A stretch of DNA of 38,425 nt, taken from Bacteroidota bacterium. Lineage in GTDB: Bacteria; Bacteroidota; Bacteroidia; Bacteroidales; Prolixibacteraceae. The DNA lies in contig JAHEYT010000062.1 of assembly GCA_023251455.1 (NCBI GenBank), forward strand, positions 1 through 38,425. Direction: 5' to 3'. A model generated the notes under the pieces. It saw nothing but the letters and a program-made list of their open reading frames with translations, was not told where the DNA came from and ran no database searches. Positions 7,792 to 15,220 of this stretch are shown here, piece by piece. Made by a program: the position numbers and the translations under genes. The stretch's first letter is position 1; each line of letters starts with the position of its first letter.

Positions 7792-8738
7792 TTGATAACC
7801 ATATAGAAAAAGCAGCCCAAATCATCAGAAATGGTGGTTTGGTCGCTTTCCCGACAGAAACGGTTTATGGATTGGGTGCGAATGCACTTAATCCAATAGC
7901 TGTTGCTAAAATTTTTGAACTAAAGGAGCGTCCCTCCTTTGACCCTCTGATTGTTCATATTGCTTCAATTGATAACTTGAAAACATTAACCCAAAACGTT
8001 GACAAGAATGTAATCCGGTTAACCGAAAAGTTTTGGCCGGGACCACTTACGATTGTTTTACCTAAAAGCAAAATAGTGCCCGACATAGTTACTTCAGGCC
8101 TGAATACGGTTGGCATCCGAATGCCCGATAATGAAATTGCCCTAAAACTTATTCGTGCTGCCAATTGTCCGATTGCGGCGCCCAGCGCCAATAAATTTGG
8201 GAATTTAAGCCCTGTAAGCGCCGAACATGTCAGGAAACAGCTCCCGAATGTTGAATCTATTTTAGATGGAGGAAACACTTCTGTAGGTATCGAATCGACC
8301 ATTGTATCGATTGATGGAAATGTATGCACATTGCTACGACCTGGGGTAATTACAATCTCTGATATTGAAAATGCCTTACCAAATACTTTTGTTTTCAATG
8401 CAGAAAAGCCCGATAAATTAATAGCACCGGGTTTATTGAAAAGTCATTATTCTCCGGTTAAGCCATTATATATTTTCGATAAGCAAGCAATGAACTTGCC
8501 TGAATCATCAGGGCTTATTGCTCATGGCAAAAAAGATTTCATTCCTACAGCTTCTAAAATTATTTATACATCAAAGACCTTCAATTATCTCGAAATAGCA
8601 GCAAACTTGTTCTCGGCTTTACATGCCATGGAAGATGATGAAAATATAAAACAAATATTTATTGAACCGGTTCCGGAACTTGGTTTGGGTTTAGCCATTA
8701 TGGACAGGATTAAAAAAGCAGCATATAAATATCAATAA
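7788..8738 (+). CDS. tsaC: Threonylcarbamoyl-AMP synthase (Sua5/TsaC, long form)
   Basis: The 316 residues comprise a YrdC-like domain (about 5-190) and a C-terminal Sua5 domain. Motifs are GGLVAFPTETVYGLGANA, FELKERPSFDPLIVHI, FWPGPLTIVLP, VGIRMPDN, PIAAPSANKFGNLSPVSAEH and ESTIVSIDG. The enzyme makes threonylcarbamoyl-AMP from Thr, bicarbonate/CO2 and ATP for the t6A37 modification of ANN-reading tRNAs. Its ATG overlaps the purE stop (ATGA), indicating translational coupling, and the carbonic anhydrase gene starts 14 bp behind. Bicarbonate is a substrate, which links it to that neighbour. Confidence 0.93.
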   Translation: MIDNHIEKAAQIIRNGGLVAFPTETVYGLGANALNPIAVAKIFELKERPSFDPLIVHIASIDNLKTLTQNVDKNVIRLTEKFWPGPLTIVLPKSKIVPDIVTSGLNTVGIRMPDNEIALKLIRAANCPIAAPSANKFGNLSPVSAEHVRKQLPNVESILDGGNTSVGIESTIVSIDGNVCTLLRPGVITISDIENALPNTFVFNAEKPDKLIAPGLLKSHYSPVKPLYIFDKQAMNLPESSGLIAHGKKDFIPTASKIIYTSKTFNYLEIAANLFSALHAMEDDENIKQIFIEPVPELGLGLAIMDRIKKAAYKYQ

Positions 8739-8752
8739 AAACAACGAATTCA

Positions 8753-9382
8753 ATGTGGGCTCATTCAAAAGAAAGTTTGGAAAAGCTAACTCCTAAGCAA
8801 GCTTTGGAGTTTTTAAAAGAAGGGAATAAGAGGTTCTTAACCAATTTAAAGGTTAATCGGAATTTGTTAAAACAAGTCAACCAAACATCTGAAGGCCAAT
8901 TTCCTTTCGCCACTGTATTAAGTTGTATCGATTCGAGAACATCGGCTGAATTGATATTCGACCAGGGATTAGGAGATATTTTTAGCATCAGAATTGCCGG
9001 CACAATCCTTAATGATGACATATTGGGAAGCATGGAATTTGCCTGTGGAGTAGCAAACTCAAAAATAATTGTTGTTCTTGGACATACACAATGCGGAGCA
9101 GTAATAAGTGCTTGTAATAATTTAAAAGCAGGTCACCTAACTGGATTACTCAATAAAATTACCCCGGCGATTAATCTGGAAACTACAACTAAAATTGACA
9201 GAAATGGTCAAAATCTAACCTATGTTAATAACGTAAGTGCCATCAATGTACATTTAACAATTAGTCAAATCCGAATACAAAGTATTATACTTGATGATTT
9301 AGAAAAAGAAGGTAAGATAATTATTGTTGGTGGTTTATATGATATTGAAACAGGGCTGGTTTTTTTTTATGATAAAAAATAG
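8753..9382 (+). CDS. Beta-class carbonic anhydrase
   Basis: The 209-residue protein has the zinc ligands of beta carbonic anhydrases: Cys58 and Asp60 in SCIDSR (Asp-Arg dyad) and His111/Cys114 in GHTQCGA. The segment DIFSIRIAGTILNDDILGSMEF is also typical. There is no signal peptide, so it is cytoplasmic and interconverts CO2 and bicarbonate. As last gene of the run it could supply bicarbonate or CO2 to the biotin-dependent carboxyltransferase, class II PurE and Sua5 enzymes encoded upstream. It starts 14 bp after tsaC. A possible terminator-like hairpin follows at 9484-9505. Confidence 0.93.
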   Translation: MWAHSKESLEKLTPKQALEFLKEGNKRFLTNLKVNRNLLKQVNQTSEGQFPFATVLSCIDSRTSAELIFDQGLGDIFSIRIAGTILNDDILGSMEFACGVANSKIIVVLGHTQCGAVISACNNLKAGHLTGLLNKITPAINLETTTKIDRNGQNLTYVNNVSAINVHLTISQIRIQSIILDDLEKEGKIIIVGGLYDIETGLVFFYDKK

Positions 9383-9483
9383 ATTGTCAGTTCACTTTTA
9401 ATAATCAAGTATATAGGTTGTTATGGTTTATATATATCATATTTTAAAAATGAAGCTTTTTGCAAATAAAGCAGTTTTATGAT

Positions 9484-9505
9484 AGACTTAATTCAGTTTA
9501 AGTCT
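9484..9505. terminator. Hairpin behind the carbonic anhydrase gene, weak terminator candidate
   Basis: AGACTTAA and TTAAGTCT form an 8-bp perfect stem with a 6-base loop. No T-run follows on either strand, so termination is uncertain. A second, GC-richer imperfect hairpin (GGCTC at 9542-9546 with GAGCC at 9563-9567) lies further on, followed by a T-rich stretch. Nothing else is recognisable in 9383-9609. Confidence 0.35.
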
Positions 9506-9609
9506 AACACATTGTCCTTATAAATTTTGAATAAATAATCCGGCTCTGCCTCCACGGAAGCTGAGCCTTCTATCTTTCACATCAACGATACCCCGAAGTG
9601 TATTTGGAA

Positions 9610-9804
9610 CTATGAAACTGATTTAAGTTCGGAAAGTGGTTTGGAGCGGTTTTTCCCAACATAAATTAATAACTCTGATTCAGTAAAGAGCCAATGTTTC
9701 CCAAGTTTAGTACCCCCAATGGCTGGGCGATGTTTCCGAAATGTATTAATAGCCATCCTTAAGTATTCTGCTGCCTCTGGAAGCGTATAAAATATTTGTG
9801 TCAT
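9610..9804 (-). CDS. Excisionase-like small DNA-binding protein (HTH_17)
   Basis: The 64-residue protein resembles the MerR-like winged-helix excisionases of Bacteroidota mobile elements. FYTLPEAAEYLRMAINTFRK forms the helix-turn-helix, and GTKLGKHWLFTESELLIYV the wing and following helix. Such proteins bind next to att sites and steer integrase towards excision, or act as small regulators. It is the last gene of the integrase module and has its own promoter (TTG, 20 bp, TAGTTTTG) at 9831-9861. Family call is good; the exact role is inferred from context. Confidence 0.75.
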   Translation of the reverse strand: MTQIFYTLPEAAEYLRMAINTFRKHRPAIGGTKLGKHWLFTESELLIYVGKNRSKPLSELKSVS

Positions 9805-9830
9805 ATCATTGATTTTTAATTGTTTTCACT

Positions 9831-9861
9831 CAAAACTATCTGTTATTTATGTGCCTGTCAA
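9831..9861 (-). promoter_or_regulatory. Promoter of the excisionase-like gene
   Basis: On the minus strand the -7 box TAGTTTTG (9831-9838) matches TAnnTTTG, with TTG at 9859-9861 after a 20-bp spacer. It reads into the 9610-9804 gene, whose ATG is 27 bp downstream. Confidence 0.6.
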
Positions 9862-9958
9862 CTAGGTGATTTACAGAAAATTTATTCTCTATTGATAATC
9901 TTTGATAATATTGATTTATTGTTTAGTTTTTTAAAGTATTTGTTAATAAGAATGTTAT

Positions 9959-10477
9959 CTAAATTTTTTCACACAAAGAGTGAAAGTTTTTGAAAGTTTC
10001 TTTTGAAAATTTTTCTTCATTTAATTCTTCACTAAACCGATAAATTTTTGTTGTAATTGTTGATAATGAAAGCTTTACTCCAAAATTATTTATAAGGATT
10101 TCTGCAATGTTTTTTCCGGTGCCTCGAATAATTTGGTCTTTTTGAAGTATTGTCATCAATTTTATAAGTGTATCATAATTGTCTTTTTCAACGGAAAGCA
10201 ATATTTGTTTTTGAGATTGATCATTGTTGATGTCAAAATTTAAATCCCTTTTTTCTTTAATCTGCCTTATGAAATTCACAGTGTCTTTATCCGAAGTATG
10301 ATATTTGCCAAGAATATTCGTTGTGTGAATTGCAAAGTAATACTTTTCATCTTCTTCAAAATCGGCTATAAATGACATGAATTTGCGAATACTCCATTTT
10401 GTCGGTTTAAACTCTTGCTCAAAATCTTGTGGGTATCTGAATCTTTTACCTTTAAAAATAAAATCGCTTGTTTCCAT
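9959..10477 (-). CDS. Unknown protein, cotranscribed with integrase 1
   Basis: I do not recognise this 172-residue protein. It is charged and mostly helical in appearance, without signal peptide or membrane segment. It opens with METSDFIFKGKRFRYPQDFE and has a Lys/Glu-rich C-terminal third ending FKNFHSLCEKI. It starts only 3 bases after the integrase stop, so the two are one transcript and it probably serves the element (regulation or recombination). Codon use is AT-rich like the integrase. Confidence 0.6.
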   Translation of the reverse strand: METSDFIFKGKRFRYPQDFEQEFKPTKWSIRKFMSFIADFEEDEKYYFAIHTTNILGKYHTSDKDTVNFIRQIKEKRDLNFDINNDQSQKQILLSVEKDNYDTLIKLMTILQKDQIIRGTGKNIAEILINNFGVKLSLSTITTKIYRFSEELNEEKFSKETFKNFHSLCEKI

Positions 10478-10480
10478 TTC

Positions 10481-11770
10481 TTAAAATTTAGTCGCTAGAT
10501 TAAATGCCTCTCTGATTTGTTCATCTTCAAACCCATCCAAATAAGTTTCAGTTGTTTTGGTGTCATGATGACCAAGTTGATCTCCAATGAACTTAACCGA
10601 AGCTCCAGATCTTAATAATTGCGTTGCAATAGAATGGCGGGCAACATATGTGGTAGTTTTTTGGCTAATCTTTAAATGGTTAGCAACTTGTTTCATTGTG
10701 CTATTTATCATCTTTACAAATTGAGCAATTGTGGCTTTTCTTTGAGTTGCATCCATTGTATCTTTTATGACTGGTATTAAATATGGATCTTTTTTATCTG
10801 ATATTTTCCATTTATCAATTATTAACTTTACTGGATTAGAATATGGTACTTGGATTTCTTTTGGTTCATTGCTTGTTCTTTTAGTCTTTTGCCTAAAAAA
10901 ATATACAAATCCGTTCTTTATATTGCTTTCGCGAAGCATACAAACATCGGTTGGATTGGGGCCGCCAAGTAAATACATGAGCTTCCACATATCGAGATAA
11001 AAAGAGTTAGGGTGTTTTTTTGAAAGTTGGAAGTCAAATATTTTTTGAAGTTCTGGCTTGTTAAGTGCAATTTTTCGACCTTTCCCTTTGGGTATTTTGA
11101 ACCCTTCTTTCCCTTTAATGAATGGGTAATGAGTAGTTATTCCGGCTTCGATTGATCTGTTAAATAATGCTCTCAAAGCTCTCATATAAATTCCAATCGT
11201 AGTGTCAGAATTGGGCTTTTCGCCACTTTGCATCCAGATTTTATACTTTTCTAACTTTTCTTTTGTGAAATATTCAAAGGGGACATCTTTGTCACCAGTA
11301 AACTTCTTTAATGAAGTAGAGGCGCATTGATAACTGATTGCAGTGCCTATGCGGTCGCTTAATTTTAACTCACTAATTAGCTCATCAAATTGTAAAAATA
11401 CCAGGTTGTTTTTATTTTTTTTCTTGCTCATTTGAGACTTAAAAGCATCAAGAGTAAACGGTTCGATACTATCCGCAATCTTTTGAGCTTCCAGCTCTAT
11501 CCCTTTGAAAACAACCTGAAGTTCTTTGAGTATTCCGGTAACCTTTGGATTTAGTGTCTTTTCAAATATATCTTTGTCAATAGAATAATTACCTGATCCA
11601 TCAAACCTGTATTTTTCAAGTCTGGAATTATTCAATATATTATTGATCCGATTTCTTTCAATTCCCAGATATAATCTTTTTCGTTCATAAGTTGCCCTGA
11701 TTTTAACTGGATAAACATTGTCTGATTTCTGAATTCGAGTATCAAGGAAAATAGATATGGTTGCGCCCAT
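10481..11770 (-). CDS. Tyrosine recombinase/integrase 1, atypical Arg I
   Basis: I set the start at 11770 (MGATISIFLDTR), which matches the usual Bacteroidota integrase beginning. The frame is open 14 codons further upstream but that extension overlaps the promoter. About 429 residues: N-terminal arm-binding domain, SAM-like core-binding domain (about 150-230) and catalytic domain. Box II is VARHSIATQLLRSG, followed by GDQLGHHDTKTTETYLDG with His and the nucleophilic Tyr. At the Arg I position, normally TGLRxxDL, the sequence reads GGPNPTDV, so the first catalytic Arg is missing, a condition known for IntDOT of CTnDOT. It likely inserted this element at the tRNA-Arg 3' end. Confidence 0.88.
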   Translation of the reverse strand: MGATISIFLDTRIQKSDNVYPVKIRATYERKRLYLGIERNRINNILNNSRLEKYRFDGSGNYSIDKDIFEKTLNPKVTGILKELQVVFKGIELEAQKIADSIEPFTLDAFKSQMSKKKNKNNLVFLQFDELISELKLSDRIGTAISYQCASTSLKKFTGDKDVPFEYFTKEKLEKYKIWMQSGEKPNSDTTIGIYMRALRALFNRSIEAGITTHYPFIKGKEGFKIPKGKGRKIALNKPELQKIFDFQLSKKHPNSFYLDMWKLMYLLGGPNPTDVCMLRESNIKNGFVYFFRQKTKRTSNEPKEIQVPYSNPVKLIIDKWKISDKKDPYLIPVIKDTMDATQRKATIAQFVKMINSTMKQVANHLKISQKTTTYVARHSIATQLLRSGASVKFIGDQLGHHDTKTTETYLDGFEDEQIREAFNLATKF

Positions 11771-11817
11771 GTGTATCGAGTTTAGATTTATACAACACAA
11801 TTTGATACACAAATATA
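11771..11817 (-). promoter_or_regulatory. Integrase 1 promoter with inverted repeat
   Basis: On the minus strand TATATTTG (11810-11817) matches the -7 consensus. The leader between it and the ATG is bracketed by an inverted repeat, GTGTATC (11771-11777) and GATACAC (11804-11810), 26 bp apart. The repeat overlaps the -7 box and could be an operator for a dimeric regulator or an arm site. No TTG is seen at -33. Confidence 0.5.
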
Positions 11818-11926
11818 GCTAATATTAGAATATTATGGTTTTTTTCTGAGTAATAAAATTAATGTAAATGCCATTAAATAAAGGCATTTGATGATAATAA
11901 TATATTGATGGATAGAGAATAATTTA

Positions 11927-11971
11927 TGACTACGGATCAGAAGGTTGCAGGTTCGAGTCTTGCCGGGGTCA
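11927..11971 (+). tRNA. 3' part of tRNA-Arg (ACG), attachment-site copy
   Basis: The sequence contains the anticodon-arm half with anticodon ACG (11932-11934), the variable loop, a complete T arm (11947-11963, with loop TTCGAGT) and the 3' acceptor strand CGGGGTC plus discriminator A71. CCA is not encoded. The 5' half (acceptor and D arm) is absent, apart from a possible vestige, GGATAGAG, at 11910-11917 with wrong spacing. It is therefore a non-functional 3' fragment of the kind generated by site-specific integration into a tRNA gene. No intact copy lies in the window. Confidence 0.8.
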
Positions 11972-11973
11972 CA
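11963..11973 (+). repeat. Left att core copy (attL)
   Basis: CCGGGGTCACA at the tRNA 3' end is repeated in the same orientation at 33798-33808. The two copies bracket the phage gene block and integrase 2 sits next to this one. Confidence 0.65.
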
Positions 11974-12061
11974 TTTTTGCGATTTACAGAATTATGAATG
12001 CTGTCAATTCCTTTATTGGCGGCATTTTCAGCGCTTTAGAGTATCAATTATTTCAACGAAT

Positions 12062-12108
12062 ATTCGTAGTTGAAATGTAGTTGTTAATCATTCGTAGCTA
12101 ATTCGTAG
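12062..12108 (+). repeat. Three ATTCGTAG direct repeats upstream of integrase 2
   Basis: ATTCGTAG occurs at 12062-12069, 12090-12097 and 12101-12108, directly before the integrase 2 ATG. The first also lies in an inverted repeat (TTTCAAC ... GTTGAAA around 12052-12075). The position between the att core and the integrase gene suggests arm-type integrase binding sites or an operator. Confidence 0.5.
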
Positions 12109-12115
12109 TCCAAAA

Positions 12116-13333
12116 ATGGCAAATATTAAAGTTTACCTCGATCCAAAAAAAGTGAAGAAAAATGGCGAAGCCAGTATCTTCATCACTGTTAACCTCAATT
12201 ACAAAAAGCTTTTCTTTTTTACTGGAGTAAGTTGTCTGCCTGATAAATTTGATCCGGAGAATAACCGAATCAAGGGTGCATCCAAAAAGGTGAAGGATGA
12301 TAACCTGATCATCGATCGCTGTGTGGCAACGCTAAATGATATATTTGTTAGGTACCGATTGCAGAATATTGAGATTACACCAGAATTGCTTAAGCGTGAG
12401 TGGAAGAATCCTGCGCGAAGAATAGATTTCTATGCATTCTTTGAAGAGTCGATTAAAGAGCGTAAAAACGACATTGAGGCGTCAACAATCGCACAGCATA
12501 AATCGAGCATTGCCAAGCTGAAGGAGTTTAAGCCAAAACTTTCGTTTACTGAGATTGATCACGAGTTGATTGAGCAGTACAGAAGATGGCTAAAGACCAA
12601 AAAAGGGAATGATATCAACACGATTTATACCGCGCTTAAAAACTTCAAAACATACATCAATATTGCGAAGCGAAAAGGAGTGATCAGTGAGTCGCCATTT
12701 GATTCATACTCGATAAGACATGCTGATGCGGAGCGTTTATTTCTGGTTGAACGAGAATTAGAGTCATTATGGTTAAGGTATACCAAAGGGTGGCATAATG
12801 ATGGGAATCAGCGTGTATTAAGGCATTTCTTATTCATGTGCTTTACCGGGCTTCGGATATCTGATTTAAAATCAATTACTGCGGAGAATATAATTGGAGA
12901 TAAGTTGGTCTTTTTTCCACTTAAAACCAGAAACTCAAAACGGCAAGCGGTTAAAATTCCTTTAAACTTCTGGGCAAAACGATTAATTGCCGATGAAGGA
13001 TCGAAAACAGGACCATTATTCAACTGTATGAGCGAGGCAAAAATGAACGAAAAAATTAAGCTTATTATTCAGGCTGATAAAATTTACAAAGACATAAGCC
13101 TACACTGTGCCCGACACACTTTTGCAACCATTTGGCTGAATAAAACGAAGGATGTAGTTGCCCTTCAGAGAATGCTTGGACATAGCGATATTTCGCAAAC
13201 GATGATCTATGTTCATATAACAGATGGAATGATTGTGGAAGAGATGAATAACTTCTCAGAGGCTTTATTTAAGGCAAAAACCCCCGATATAATTCACATA
13301 TCGGAGGTTAAACCTAAAATCCACCTAAACTAA
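12116..13333 (+). CDS. int: Tyrosine recombinase/integrase 2 (prophage integrase)
   Basis: The 405-residue protein has the Bacteroidota integrase layout: arm-binding N-terminus (MANIKVYLDPKKVKKNGEA), SAM-like domain (about 105-205) and catalytic domain. All catalytic residues are visible: Arg in TGLRISDL, His-x-x-Arg in HCARHTFAT, His in LGHSD and the nucleophile Tyr in MIYVHI. It starts 143 bp right of the tRNA att core and reads into the prophage, convergent with the lysis operon (13 bp between stops). It probably catalysed insertion at the tRNA-Arg 3' end. It looks intact, unlike the rest of the recombination and replication functions, which are missing. Confidence 0.93.
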   Translation: MANIKVYLDPKKVKKNGEASIFITVNLNYKKLFFFTGVSCLPDKFDPENNRIKGASKKVKDDNLIIDRCVATLNDIFVRYRLQNIEITPELLKREWKNPARRIDFYAFFEESIKERKNDIEASTIAQHKSSIAKLKEFKPKLSFTEIDHELIEQYRRWLKTKKGNDINTIYTALKNFKTYINIAKRKGVISESPFDSYSIRHADAERLFLVERELESLWLRYTKGWHNDGNQRVLRHFLFMCFTGLRISDLKSITAENIIGDKLVFFPLKTRNSKRQAVKIPLNFWAKRLIADEGSKTGPLFNCMSEAKMNEKIKLIIQADKIYKDISLHCARHTFATIWLNKTKDVVALQRMLGHSDISQTMIYVHITDGMIVEEMNNFSEALFKAKTPDIIHISEVKPKIHLN

Positions 13334-13346
13334 CCAATAAAACTAT

Positions 13347-13796
13347 TTAAGCTTTTGGCTTGATCGAAATAATTACATCATTGGCTTCTGTAATCACTTC
13401 CTTCCCTGCTGCTAACAACTCTTTGACCGAGTTTTCCTTGAGGCTTCCATCGTCGCGTATCGATTGATCTAACGTATTCAGAAAATTGGATCCTGATAAA
13501 AATGTTTCGCCTATCTCGCGGGAAATAATAGATGCTTTATTAGCAATTTTCTTGGCCAGTAAAGTCCATCCACCTTTGGCGAACATGCCAAACACAAAGG
13601 CGACCCCAAATTCAACCGCATTATCTTTTACCGATTTTACGATCTTTTGGAAGAAACCCAGCTTCGGGACGGTAGGCGTTGGCGTAGTCTCGTAACTTGC
13701 TTCGGTGGCAACCTGTGGCAAGCTCGATGCGATCACTAACCCGAGCGGCAGGATCAGCAGCTGGGCGAAAAAGAAAATCAAGATTAAATTTTTCAT
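13347..13796 (-). CDS. Small prophage protein with N-terminal membrane/signal segment
   Basis: This 149-residue protein begins with a hydrophobic stretch (LILIFFFAQLLILPLGLVIA), followed by a Thr/Pro-rich linker (about 30-48) and a helical domain with a weakly hydrophobic piece (FGVAFVFGMFAKGG). It is the last gene of the lysis operon behind the holin-like and endolysin genes. A spanin or accessory lysis role is possible, but no spanin signature is clear. I do not recognise the family. Confidence 0.6.
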   Translation of the reverse strand: MKNLILIFFFAQLLILPLGLVIASSLPQVATEASYETTPTPTVPKLGFFQKIVKSVKDNAVEFGVAFVFGMFAKGGWTLLAKKIANKASIISREIGETFLSGSNFLNTLDQSIRDDGSLKENSVKELLAAGKEVITEANDVIISIKPKA

Positions 13797-13853
13797 GACT
13801 GAGTTTTTTTATAAAGGTGAATACTGATGCTAAAGGAATGGCTATGGGGCGTT

Positions 13854-14336
13854 TCATAACGTGCCTTTTATTTTGCTGAGATAGTACCAGTCGAGAAACT
13901 GACGTTTTTCGGCTTTTGTGAAGACGCCGTCCGACAGGTATTCAACAATTTTGTCTGATGCTCCCTGCCAAATGGCTGTTTGAGCTGCATCGGATGCGTC
14001 GCACATGGCCATGAAAATTGCCTTATATTGCGCCTCCCAATTTTCAGGATCAACATGCTCAAGCAACGAGCGCAGTTGCAGTTCGTCGATGAGCTTAGGC
14101 AGGTTCTTGACCAGAAAACTTTTTGCAGAAGCTGAAATAACAGATTGGTCGCCTGGTATGGCCAGATCAACTGCAGTGCAAAACAGATCGAAGTTTCCGT
14201 TCTCGATCGCTTTTTTCAGGGTTTCGCAGATTCGAACTGCTACATCGATGTGGGCTTTGGTAAATTCGTCCATTTTATTGAACAGCCGTTCGACATTATT
14301 CCACACTTTTTTGAACATGTTTTTTAATTTGCTCAT
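13854..14336 (-). CDS. Unknown prophage protein in the lysis operon
   Basis: The 160 residues are soluble, mainly helical and acidic, without signal or membrane segments. The N-terminus is MSKLKNMFKKVWNNVERLFN, and the C-terminus DGVFTKAEKRQFLDWYYLSK looks like a small helical domain. It lies 30 bp behind the endolysin and 57 bp before the next gene in the same operon. No family recognised; position suggests a lysis or late accessory role. Confidence 0.6.
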   Translation of the reverse strand: MSKLKNMFKKVWNNVERLFNKMDEFTKAHIDVAVRICETLKKAIENGNFDLFCTAVDLAIPGDQSVISASAKSFLVKNLPKLIDELQLRSLLEHVDPENWEAQYKAIFMAMCDASDAAQTAIWQGASDKIVEYLSDGVFTKAEKRQFLDWYYLSKIKGTL

Positions 14337-14366
14337 AATCTTATTGTTTTTGAGTTAAAGTGATGT

Positions 14367-14897
14367 TTAGTAACTGATTGCCCGGATTACCCATCCGAAA
14401 AAGTATTTTTTGCTGAGTGGTCGTTTCTTTACGATGCTCACGTATCGGTCGATTTTGGCAACTGTAAAAGCTGCATTGAAGTGATCCGGATTGAACGAAT
14501 TGATTGCTTTTAAGGACTCGCAGCCAATTACTCCATCGGCATTTACGCCAACCACTTTTTGCGCGAGCATTGCCGAAGTGCCTACCCCTGCATTCACCGC
14601 GAAATCGAAAATTGAGTTGGCAATTTGCTGGTTTTGTATTTCGTCGCCTGCAATTTTGTTCCAAAAACTGTTCAGGTAGAACATGCCAACCTTTTCGCGA
14701 AGCTCAGGATCTGAATCTGCATTCGTGGGGAATCCTGGCTGAAGCTTCAGCATATCAATAATTGGCCACCCATCCCATTTGCCGTTCATTTTCCGGGCAA
14801 TGCCTTTGAAGGTTTCGCCACCCGGATCGTCGGGGTCGTTGGAGTAACCACCTTCGTTGTCGATCGTTTTGCAGAATGAAATGATAAATTCGGCCAT
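14367..14897 (-). CDS. Endolysin, glycoside hydrolase family 108
   Basis: This 176-residue protein has the GH108 lysozyme (N-acetylmuramidase) motif DNEGGYSNDPDDPGGETFKG, with the catalytic Glu at residue 15. The family's second part (PG_binding_3) follows with IANSIFDFAVNAGVGTS and VVGVNADGVIGCESLKAIN. It cleaves the glycan of peptidoglycan to release phage. There is no signal peptide, so it needs a holin; the 69-residue membrane protein 9 bp upstream is the candidate. Both are driven by the conserved promoter at 15130-15165. Confidence 0.93.
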   Translation of the reverse strand: MAEFIISFCKTIDNEGGYSNDPDDPGGETFKGIARKMNGKWDGWPIIDMLKLQPGFPTNADSDPELREKVGMFYLNSFWNKIAGDEIQNQQIANSIFDFAVNAGVGTSAMLAQKVVGVNADGVIGCESLKAINSFNPDHFNAAFTVAKIDRYVSIVKKRPLSKKYFFGWVIRAISY

Positions 14898-14906
14898 GGC
14901 TGTGAA

Positions 14907-15116
14907 TTATTCCATTTCTTCCAGTTTCTTCTTTTCAATCTGACTTTGCAGAAATTCTTTCCGGGCCTTAAATGCCCAAAAAATGACTACAAACGTTGAA
15001 ATGACAATAGTGAATCCCTGGTTGATGGTTAATTGACCAAACCATTCGCCTAGATTCAATAGAAAAGCGGAGGGAGTTAGGATGTAGCTTCCTAAACAGT
15101 TCAAGGTGTGTTTCAT
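14907..15116 (-). CDS. Holin-like small membrane protein
   Basis: The 69 residues contain one clear transmembrane helix (FTIVISTFVVIFWAFKA), a weaker hydrophobic segment before it (LGSYILTPSAFLLNLG), and a charged C-terminal tail (RKEFLQSQIEKKKLEEME). Size, topology and the place directly before the endolysin fit a holin. It is the first gene of the operon and its ATG lies only about 13 bases after the -7 box, so the mRNA leader is very short. Assignment rests on context. Confidence 0.65.
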   Translation of the reverse strand: MKHTLNCLGSYILTPSAFLLNLGEWFGQLTINQGFTIVISTFVVIFWAFKARKEFLQSQIEKKKLEEME

Positions 15117-15129
15117 GCCGTTTTTATTT

Positions 15130-15165
15130 CAAACATACCTCCACATTCTACTTAACGAAAGGACA
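15130..15165 (-). promoter_or_regulatory. Prophage late promoter A (lysis operon)
   Basis: On the minus strand TGTCCTTTC (15157-15165), exactly 19 bp, then TATGTTTG (15130-15137), which matches TAnnTTTG. It is one of four copies with identical -33 nonamer and identical spacing in the prophage. It reads into the holin-like and endolysin genes. Confidence 0.85.
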
Positions 15166-15169
15166 AAAA

Positions 15170-15200
15170 AAAGGCAGAAAGAGGATTTCCTTCTGCCTTT
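15170..15200 (-). terminator. Terminator behind the tail-tip gene
   Basis: AAAGGCAGAA (15170-15179) and TTCTGCCTTT (15191-15200) form a 10-bp stem followed on the minus strand by a run of T. It ends the 15221-18088 transcript immediately before promoter A starts the lysis operon. Confidence 0.8.
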
Positions 15201-15220
15201 AATCACCCGACACAATCTGT

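Larger units (their letters stand above)
9600..11973. mobile_element. Remnant of a small integrated element next to tRNA-Arg
   Basis: Three minus-strand genes (excisionase-like, unknown, tyrosine integrase) form a typical end module of a Bacteroidota integrative element. The module ends at a partial tRNA-Arg on its right. In a simple tRNA insertion, a 3' fragment on the + strand marks the right end of an element lying to its left, which fits this module. The intact tRNA expected on the left is missing, and there are no conjugation or cargo genes, so the element is truncated. Its left limit is uncertain. Confidence 0.55.

Noticed and set aside
9383..9609. An intact tRNA at the left border of the first element.
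   Set aside because: No cloverleaf, T-loop (GTTCGA) or acceptor pairing could be found there on either strand.
13621..13857. A 78-codon minus-strand frame starting in an ATGA overlap with the 13854-14336 gene, nested in the 13347-13796 gene.
   Set aside because: It would be coupled nicely, but the residues look like an out-of-frame reading of the membrane-protein gene; no lipoprotein or spanin signature was found.
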